Below, piece by piece: positions 1-5,139 of a stretch of 5,983 nt of DNA. Within the stretch, counting starts at the first letter, position 1. The number at the start of each line of letters is the position of its first letter. The stretch covers positions 1 through 5,983 of the forward strand of contig CAJPUK010000129.1 of NCBI GenBank assembly GCA_905373785.1. The letters run 5' to 3'. This stretch comes from an uncultured Johnsonella sp. GTDB taxonomy: Bacteria; Bacillota; Clostridia; Lachnospirales; Lachnospiraceae. The notes under the pieces are model-generated. The model ran no database searches. It was given only the letters and a program-made list of their open reading frames with translations, and was not told where the DNA came from. Both the position numbers and the translations under genes were made by a program.

Positions 1-138
1 TCTATAAAACATTTACAAACTATAATAACAAGTACAGGCATTGATGATTTATTAAATAAAAATTTTTCTATAGATAACATTATGCAAGTTAAAGAAGCAC
101 AGGTAAGTTCGGTAAAAGAACTTACTAAAATTATTTAA
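1..138 (+). CDS. recF: RecF recombination/repair ATPase, C-terminal end (partial)
   Basis: This is the last 45 codons of a gene that starts before the window and ends at a TAA (136-138). The visible residues include QTIITSTGIDDL at about residues 6-17, which resembles the Q-x-x-IT-T/S-T strand near the C-terminus of RecF. RecF is the SMC-like ATPase that helps load RecA at single-stranded gaps. The ending is weakly conserved (hydrophobic, then VKELTKII), as is common for RecF tails. The gap to gyrB is only 17 bases, and recF directly upstream of gyrB is the standard Firmicutes order. The ATPase Walker motifs lie outside the window, so the call rests on one short motif plus position. A small gene that sometimes sits between recF and gyrB is the main alternative, but the QTIITST motif argues against it. 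Confidence 0.75.
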   Translation, partial: SIKHLQTIITSTGIDDLLNKNFSIDNIMQVKEAQVSSVKELTKII

Positions 139-140
139 GC

Positions 141-147
141 AAAGGAG
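141..147 (+). promoter_or_regulatory. Shine-Dalgarno site of gyrB
   Basis: AAAGGAG lies eight bases before the ATG at 156, just after the recF stop. It is a strong match to the 16S anti-Shine-Dalgarno and fixes the gyrB start. The 17-base gap leaves no room for a separate full promoter, so gyrB is probably read from upstream, unless a promoter lies inside recF. Confidence 0.85.
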
Positions 148-155
148 AAATACAG

Positions 156-2072
156 ATGAACTCATCATACGATGCTTCACAGATCCAAATTTTGGAGGGC
201 TTAGAAGCTGTAAGAAAAAGACCAGGTATGTATATCGGATCCATATCTGATAGAGGTCTTCACCATTTAGTATATGAGATAGTTGATAATTCTGTAGATG
301 AGGCCTTGGCAGGTTTTTGTACCTGTATAGAAGTTGATATAAATGCAGATAACTCTATCAGAGTAAGAGATGACGGCAGGGGTATACCTGTAGATATTCA
401 AAAAAAAGCAGGTAAATCGGCGCTTGAAGTAGTATTTACCATATTGCACGCCGGAGGTAAGTTCGGTGGTGGAGGGTATAAGGTATCGGGCGGTTTACAT
501 GGGGTTGGTGCATCTGTTGTTAATGCTTTGTCTAAAAGCCTAAGTGTACGGGTATATAAAGATAAAAAAGTTTATAATATGGAGTTTGAAAAGGGAAATG
601 TTATAAAAGAGCTCTCGGTTATAGACAGCTGTGGTGAAGAAGAACATGGAACTGAGGTGGTTTTCCTTCCGGATGACAGTATATTTGAGGTAAAAGAATT
701 TGATTATGAAACCTTAAAGACCAGACTTAGAGAAACCGCTTTTTTGACAAAGGGGCTTAAAATCATTTTAAGAGATTTAAGAGGTGAAGAAACTTCAAGT
801 GAAGAGTTTCATTACGAGGGCGGTATTAAGGAGTTTATCGAATACTTAAACAGCAACAAATCATCAGTTTATGATAAGGTCATATACTGCGAGGGTATTA
901 AGGAAAGAGTGCAGGTGGAGGTTGCAATGCAGCATAATGACGGCTACTCCGACAGTATATACACCTTTGTAAATAATATAAATACTCCTGAAGGCGGAAC
1001 ACACCTGACAGGATTTAAGAATGCCGTAACTAAGACATTTAACGATTATGCCAGAAAAAATAAGTTCTTAAAAGACTCAGAAGAAAATCTCTCGGGAGAA
1101 GATATCAGAGAGGGACTTACCGCTATAGTTTCGGTCAAGGTGGAAAATCCGCAGTTCGAAGGACAGACCAAGCAAAAATTGGGAAATTCGGAAGCACAGC
1201 TTGCGGTTAATTCTATTGTAAGCGAACAGATGACTTATTTTCTTGAACAAAATCCGAGCATAGCAAAGGTAATATGTGATAAAGCACTTATGGCACAAAG
1301 GGCAAGGGCGGCTGCAAGAAAGGCAAGAGATTTAACAAGAAGAAAGTCTGCACTTGACAGTATATCGCTGCCCGGAAAACTTGCGGATTGTTCGAGTAAG
1401 AATCCAAAGGAATGTGAGATATTTATAGTCGAGGGAGATTCGGCAGGAGGTTCCGCAAAAACTGCAAGAAGAAGGGATACACAGGCAATACTTCCGCTAA
1501 GAGGAAAGATACTTAATGTGGAAAAAGCAAGACTTGACAGAGTATACGGTAATTCAGAGATAAAGTCTATGATTACCGCCTTCGGTACAGGTATACATGA
1601 AGATTTTGATATAGAAAAGCTTAGATATGACAAGATAATAATAATGACGGATGCCGATGTAGACGGTGCGCATATAGAAACATTGATGCTTACTTTTATA
1701 TACAGATTTATGCCTGAACTTATAAAAGAAGGTCATGTATATCTTGCACAGCCTCCGCTATATAAGTTGGAAAAGAACAAAAAAACCTGGTATGCTTACA
1801 GTGATGAAGAACTTAATAACATACTTAGTGAGGTAGGAAGAGACCAGAATAACAAGATACAAAGATATAAAGGTCTTGGAGAGATGGATGCGGATCAGCT
1901 TTGGGAAACTACAATGGATCCTGAAAGAAGGATCCTTCTTAAGGTTGTGTATGATGAAGAAAGAAAGACGGATATAGATCTTACCTTTACTACACTTATG
2001 GGTGATGAGGTAGAGCCGAGAAGAGCATTTATCGAAAAAAATGCAAAGTATGTCAAAAATCTTGATATCTAG
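156..2072 (+). CDS. gyrB: DNA gyrase subunit B
   Basis: ATP-binding subunit of the type IIA topoisomerase that puts negative supercoils into DNA (GyrA2GyrB2, cytoplasmic). The 638 residues match the usual length of GyrBs without the Gram-negative C-terminal insertion. The GHKL ATPase domain (about 1-220) has E41 and N45 in EIVDNSVDEA, the DDGRGIP motif at 72-78 and the GLHGVG lid motif from 113. The transducer domain follows, with the QTK loop at 337-339. The TOPRIM domain has EGDSAGG at 426-432 (E426 is the catalytic acid), PLRGKILN at 447-454 and the metal-binding DADVDG at 499-504. The tail carries QRYKGLGEMD at 569-578 and MDPE at 587-590. The start at 156 puts these motifs within two residues of their E. 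coli positions. K135 occupies the place of E. coli Arg136, which contacts coumarin antibiotics. GyrB rather than ParE is supported by the adjacent gyrA and the recF context. Confidence 0.98.
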   Translation: MNSSYDASQIQILEGLEAVRKRPGMYIGSISDRGLHHLVYEIVDNSVDEALAGFCTCIEVDINADNSIRVRDDGRGIPVDIQKKAGKSALEVVFTILHAGGKFGGGGYKVSGGLHGVGASVVNALSKSLSVRVYKDKKVYNMEFEKGNVIKELSVIDSCGEEEHGTEVVFLPDDSIFEVKEFDYETLKTRLRETAFLTKGLKIILRDLRGEETSSEEFHYEGGIKEFIEYLNSNKSSVYDKVIYCEGIKERVQVEVAMQHNDGYSDSIYTFVNNINTPEGGTHLTGFKNAVTKTFNDYARKNKFLKDSEENLSGEDIREGLTAIVSVKVENPQFEGQTKQKLGNSEAQLAVNSIVSEQMTYFLEQNPSIAKVICDKALMAQRARAAARKARDLTRRKSALDSISLPGKLADCSSKNPKECEIFIVEGDSAGGSAKTARRRDTQAILPLRGKILNVEKARLDRVYGNSEIKSMITAFGTGIHEDFDIEKLRYDKIIIMTDADVDGAHIETLMLTFIYRFMPELIKEGHVYLAQPPLYKLEKNKKTWYAYSDEELNNILSEVGRDQNNKIQRYKGLGEMDADQLWETTMDPERRILLKVVYDEERKTDIDLTFTTLMGDEVEPRRAFIEKNAKYVKNLDI

Positions 2073-2076
2073 GAGG
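2071..2076 (+). promoter_or_regulatory. Shine-Dalgarno site of gyrA, overlapping the gyrB stop
   Basis: AGGAGG is a perfect Shine-Dalgarno core whose first two bases are the last two of the gyrB TAG stop (2070-2072). It lies eight bases before the gyrA ATG at 2085. A terminating ribosome therefore covers the gyrA initiation site, which would favour translational coupling and balanced amounts of the two subunits. The coupling is inferred. Confidence 0.88.
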
Positions 2077-2084
2077 AAAATTTA

Positions 2085-4535
2085 ATGGAAGCAAATGTTT
2101 TCGATAAGGTAAATGACATAGACCTAAAGAAAACTATGGAAAAGTCATATATAGACTATGCTATGAGTGTTATAGCTTCAAGAGCACTTCCGGATATAAG
2201 AGACGGTCTAAAGCCGGTACAAAGAAGAATTTTATATTCAATGATAGAGCTTAATAACGGTCCGGATAAGCCACACAGAAAGTGTGCACGTATAGTCGGA
2301 GATACCATGGGTAAGTATCATCCTCACGGAGACTCTTCAATATACGGAGCCTTGGTTAACATGGCTCAGGACTGGTCCATGCGTTGTCCTTTGGTAGATG
2401 GACATGGAAATTTCGGTTCTGTAGACGGAGACTCTGCGGCAGCTATGAGGTATACTGAGGCAAGACTTAGCAAAATAGCTATGGAAATGCTTGCGGACAT
2501 CAACAAAGATACGGTAGATTTTGTACCTAACTTTGATGATACAGAAAAAGAGCCTATAATATTGCCGGCAAGATTTCCCAATCTTTTGGTAAACGGAACT
2601 ACCGGTATAGCTGTAGGCATGGCTACGAATATACCCCCTCATAACCTGAGAGAAACTATAGATGCAATAAAGTTAATTATTGATAACAGGATAGAGCAAA
2701 AAGAAACTACAATAGATGATATTTTAGGCATCATAAAAGGACCTGATTTTCCTACAGGTGCAATGATACTTGGTAAATCGGGTATAAGGGAAGCCTATAC
2801 TACCGGAAGAGGTAAGATAAAGGTTAGAGCCATATCAAATATTGAAACTCTGCCAAACGGGAAAAATCGTATAATAATCACAGAACTTCCTTACCTTGTT
2901 AATAAAGCAAAGCTTATCGAAAAGATAGCCGAGCTTGTAAGAGATAAAAAGGTTGACGGTATTACGGATCTGAGAGATGAGTCAAACCGAGAGGGTATGA
3001 GGGTGGTTATAGAGCTTAGAAGGGATGTTAATGCCAATATAATTCTTAACAGACTTTATAAGCATACCCAGCTTCAAGATACCTTCGGTGTTATTATGCT
3101 GTCTTTGGTTAATAATGAACCTAAGATACTTGATATTAAGCAAATGCTTGACTACTACCTTAAGCATCAGGAAGAAGTAGTTACCAGAAGAACCTTATAT
3201 GATTTAAATAAGGCAAAGGAAAGAGCACATATATTAGAAGGTCTACTTAAGGCACTTGATAATATAGATGAAGTTATAAAAATTATAAGAGCCAGCGAAA
3301 ATGTAGGTATAGCAAGGCAAAGTCTTATGGAAAGATTCGAACTTAGCGAAGTACAGGCTTCTGCTATAGTTGATATGAGACTTAGGGCTCTTACAGGTCT
3401 TGAAAGAGAAAAACTTGAGTCCGAATACGCCGAACTGATGGAAAAAATAAAATATTATAATGAAATTCTTGCAGACAATAATAAGCTCCTTGCCCTTATT
3501 AAAGAAGAGATAAGTATTGTATCCGAAAAATATGCTACAGACAGAAAGACTATCTTCGGTCATGATGAAAGTATGGAAGATGAAGACTTGATAGCTGATG
3601 AAGATACGGTAGTGGTCATGACCAATCTCGGATATATAAAGAGGATGAGCCCCGATAATTTTAAGTCTCAGAACAGAGGAGGCAAGGGAATTAAGGGAAT
3701 GCAGACTATAGAGGATGACTTTATAGAGGATATTATAATTACTTCCACACATAAGAATATTTACTTCTTTACCAATATGGGAAGGGTTTATAGGATAAAG
3801 GCGTACAGAATACCCGATGCAAGCAGGATTGCAAGAGGTAATGCTATTATAAATCTTCTTGATCTAAAGCCTGAAGAAAAGATAAGTGCAATAATAGCTG
3901 AAAAGAATAAGAAAGATCAGAGTTATCTTTTTATGGCTACAAAGCATGGTATCATAAAGAAACTTGATCTAAATGAGGTTTCCAATATCAGAAGAAACGG
4001 ATTAAAAGTTATAAATCTAATTGAAGATGATGAACTTATAGAAGTTAAAATTACAAGTAAAGATGAGGATATCCTGCTTATAAGCAGATTCGGTAAGTGT
4101 GTCAGATTCAGTGAAAAGGATTTAAGAAATATAGGAAGAAATGCAAGGGGAGTAAAGGGTGTTAAACTTGCAAAAGGAGACAAACTTATCGCCATGCAAA
4201 CTTCATCACAGGGTGATGAACTGCTTACTATTTCAGAGTTCGGTATAGGTAAGAGAACCAAGTTATCTGAATATGAAACCAAACATAGAAATATACAGGG
4301 TGTAAAATGTCATAATCTTACAGAAAAGACCGGAAAACTGATAGGTGCGAAACTGGTCGATGACGATATGGACATACTGATAATAAGCAGTGAGGGAATT
4401 ATAATAAGGATAGGTGTAAAAGATATATCCCTATCAGGAAGAAATACCTCGGGTGTTAAGCTTATAGATATGAACAAAGAAAATGATGTAAGAGTGGCAA
4501 GTATAGCAAAGGTGCGATATAAGGAAGAAGAGTAG
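2085..4535 (+). CDS. gyrA: DNA gyrase subunit A
   Basis: DNA-cleaving and DNA-wrapping subunit of gyrase, working with GyrB. The 816 residues are typical. The winged-helix domain holds R122 and the catalytic Y123 in AAAMRYTEARL. Y123 forms the transient 5'-phosphotyrosine bond. The quinolone-determining region is at about 68-107, with HPHGDSSIYG at 79-88. Ser84 matches E. coli Ser83, but the Asp87 equivalent is Gly88. The coiled-coil arm and its dimer contact follow at about 365-490, including EVQASAIVDMRL at 422-433. An acidic linker (494-508) leads to a six-bladed beta-pinwheel whose blade signatures start near 513 (TNLGYIKRM), 563 (TNMGRVYRI), 619 (TKHGIIKKL), 667 (SRFGKCVRF), 717 (SEFGIGKRT) and 768 (SSEGIIIRI). 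The GyrA box is QNRGGKG at 529-535, which marks GyrA rather than ParC. The C-terminus is short and acidic (KEEE). It forms an operon with gyrB and has no clear terminator directly after it. Confidence 0.98.
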   Translation: MEANVFDKVNDIDLKKTMEKSYIDYAMSVIASRALPDIRDGLKPVQRRILYSMIELNNGPDKPHRKCARIVGDTMGKYHPHGDSSIYGALVNMAQDWSMRCPLVDGHGNFGSVDGDSAAAMRYTEARLSKIAMEMLADINKDTVDFVPNFDDTEKEPIILPARFPNLLVNGTTGIAVGMATNIPPHNLRETIDAIKLIIDNRIEQKETTIDDILGIIKGPDFPTGAMILGKSGIREAYTTGRGKIKVRAISNIETLPNGKNRIIITELPYLVNKAKLIEKIAELVRDKKVDGITDLRDESNREGMRVVIELRRDVNANIILNRLYKHTQLQDTFGVIMLSLVNNEPKILDIKQMLDYYLKHQEEVVTRRTLYDLNKAKERAHILEGLLKALDNIDEVIKIIRASENVGIARQSLMERFELSEVQASAIVDMRLRALTGLEREKLESEYAELMEKIKYYNEILADNNKLLALIKEEISIVSEKYATDRKTIFGHDESMEDEDLIADEDTVVVMTNLGYIKRMSPDNFKSQNRGGKGIKGMQTIEDDFIEDIIITSTHKNIYFFTNMGRVYRIKAYRIPDASRIARGNAIINLLDLKPEEKISAIIAEKNKKDQSYLFMATKHGIIKKLDLNEVSNIRRNGLKVINLIEDDELIEVKITSKDEDILLISRFGKCVRFSEKDLRNIGRNARGVKGVKLAKGDKLIAMQTSSQGDELLTISEFGIGKRTKLSEYETKHRNIQGVKCHNLTEKTGKLIGAKLVDDDMDILIISSEGIIIRIGVKDISLSGRNTSGVKLIDMNKENDVRVASIAKVRYKEEE

Positions 4536-4605
4536 TTGGTAACATAGACAATGGTCAGATTAAACAGAAACACTCCCTATTTCAATCATACCCGCAGTAC
4601 TGTTA

Positions 4606-4713
4606 ATAAAGTTTCGACAAATTTAGTACAGACTGCGGAACTCGTGTGCTCGCCAAAAGCGGGCGAGCTTCACTCGAACAGTCCTCGTCTGTGGAATTTG
4701 TACCTCGCTTTAT
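4606..4713. repeat. Compound imperfect hairpin downstream of gyrA
   Basis: The arms pair in steps: ATAAAG (4606-4611) with CTTTAT (4708-4713), ACAAATT (4617-4623) with AATTTGT (4695-4701), ACAGAC (4628-4633) with GTCTGT (4687-4692), GGA (4637-4639) with TCC (4682-4684), and GCTCGCC (4648-4654) with GGCGAGC (4662-4668) around a seven-base loop. The GC-rich core could slow RNA polymerase after gyrA, but no T-run follows, so a rho-independent terminator is not supported. The right arm, GTACCTCGCTTTATCAA (4700-4716), closely matches 5001-5016 inside the third hairpin. This suggests that both belong to a repeat family of this genome. The hairpin itself is read directly; its function is unknown. 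Confidence 0.7.
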
Positions 4714-4814
4714 CAAAAGGGTTAACCGCTAAAAAGATTGAATTATAAGGAGTTTTTTATTTCCCACCCGCCACTGTTACAAAAGATTAGTGCTGTGTAG
4801 ATATATTTATAATT

Positions 4815-4962
4815 GTTTATGTTGCCAAAGGGGAAGAAAGGGGGAGGTGTGGCAGCAACTTTTATTTCAAATCTTAAAAACAGTCGTTCATATAGGGGAT
4901 GTGGCGTTAGATAAAAGTGTGCCTACACCTTTCCCCTCCGCCGGCACCTTAGGCACATAAAC
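4815..4962. repeat. Long imperfect hairpin with polypurine/polypyrimidine arms
   Basis: The base is GTTTAT (4815-4820) with ATAAAC (4957-4962). The upper stem pairs AGGTGT (4845-4850) with ACACCT (4925-4930), GGCA (4851-4854) with TGCC (4920-4923), and ACTTTTAT (4858-4865) with ATAAAAGT (4911-4918), separated only by small bulges. A 45-base loop (4866-4910) lies on top. The left arm contains a run of 21 purines (4827-4847), partly matched by pyrimidines at 4931-4939. The last six bases are shared with the next hairpin. It could be one half of a mobile element or a structured RNA; the sequence does not decide. Confidence 0.6.
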
Positions 4963-5104
4963 CGTTAAACTATCTTGCCAAGGACAATCTGAGACCGCCG
5001 GTACTTGCTTTATCAAGCCGTCAGGCGAAGATAAAGCTTAGTACCGCTGCGAGGCGAAGTTAGCGAGAGCGTGTCCAAGGCAAGATATGTTTGTAACGGT
5101 TTAT
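4957..5104. repeat. 148-base rod-like hairpin
   Basis: This is the strongest secondary structure in the window. Paired steps are ATAAACCGTTA (4957-4967) with TAACGGTTTAT (5094-5104), TATCTTGCC (4971-4979) with GGCAAGATA (5079-5087), GGACA (4982-4986) with TGTCC (5072-5076), CGGTAC (4999-5004) with GTACCG (5041-5046), GCTTTATC (5007-5014) with GATAAAGC (5030-5037), and GCC (5017-5019) with GGC (5024-5026) around a GTCA tetraloop. That makes 42 base pairs. The largest interruption is asymmetric: 12 bases (4987-4998) against 25 (5047-5071). On the minus strand it would lie in the 3' untranslated region of the LRR gene. No U-run follows on either strand. It may be a mobile-element arm, an RNA-stabilising 3' structure or a small RNA. 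Confidence 0.7.
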
Positions 5105-5117
5105 GTGATAGATAAAC

Positions 5118-5135
5118 AATTATTTATGTTGCCAA
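5118..5135. repeat. Second copy of an 18-bp direct repeat (first copy 4811-4828)
   Basis: AATTATTTATGTTGCCAA here matches AATTGTTTATGTTGCCAA at 4811-4828 in 17 of 18 positions, with the last 13 identical. The copies are 307 bases apart and bracket both long hairpins. The second copy ends four bases before the stop codon of the LRR gene. Duplication by insertion, slippage or recombination between repeat units are all possible origins. Confidence 0.75.
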
Positions 5136-5139
5136 CAAT

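Larger units (their letters stand above)
4811..5121. mobile_element. Candidate MITE-like element with terminal inverted repeats
   Basis: The left end AATTGTTTAT (4811-4820) and right end ATAAACAATT (5112-5121) are perfect 10-bp inverted repeats. They extend to 12 bp if 4809-4810 and 5122-5123 are counted. Immediately outside lie identical ATTTAT hexamers (4805-4810 and 5122-5127), placed as a target-site duplication would be. The 311-bp interior has no transposase and folds into two long hairpins, as expected of a non-autonomous miniature element. Caveats: the ends are AT-rich, so chance matches are more likely, and the right flank also repeats the element's own left end (ATGTTGCCAA), which a simple insertion does not explain. 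No transposase family can be assigned. The repeats are seen directly; mobility is an inference. Confidence 0.45.
4536..5139. other. Hairpin-rich non-coding region between convergent genes
   Basis: These 604 bases separate gyrA (+) from the LRR gene (-). I find no supported protein gene, tRNA or rRNA. 4536-4605 is plain sequence after gyrA. 4606-4713 is the first imperfect hairpin. 4714-4810 is a spacer that holds the palindrome GGTTAACC (4720-4727), an AAGGAG at 4747-4752 with no start codon behind it, and an 8-bp direct repeat AAAAGATT (4732-4739 and 4781-4788). 4811-5121 is a MITE-like segment with two further long hairpins. 5122-5139 is a short flank up to the LRR stop codon. Several stretches are visibly richer in G and C than the flanking genes. 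None of the hairpins is followed by the U-run expected of a classical intrinsic terminator on either strand. Confidence 0.8.

Noticed and set aside
3243..3752. A 169-codon minus strand reading frame within gyrA
   Set aside because: It is entirely antisense to conserved gyrA coding sequence, is rich in Ser, Phe and Ile as expected of an AT-rich shadow, and has no family resemblance.
4551..4748. A 65-codon + strand reading frame after gyrA
   Set aside because: It runs straight through the compound hairpin 4606-4713, has no good Shine-Dalgarno before its ATG, and its sequence resembles no family I know. It is most likely a chance frame across a repeat.
4747..4762. AAGGAG followed by a T-run, as a ribosome site or terminator
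   Set aside because: No start codon follows at a usable distance, and no GC-rich stem directly precedes the T-run, so neither reading is supported.
4777..4813. Possible promoter into the hairpin region (TTACAA with TATATT or TATAAT)
   Set aside because: TATAAT at 4808-4813 is perfect, but the only -35-like hexamer (4777-4782) is 25 bases away, and it is 19 bases from the poorer TATATT at 4802-4807. AT-rich sequence gives such matches by chance.
4827..4852. G-quadruplex in the purine tract
   Set aside because: Only two runs of three or more Gs are present, and the remaining runs are GG, so a canonical quadruplex is not supported.
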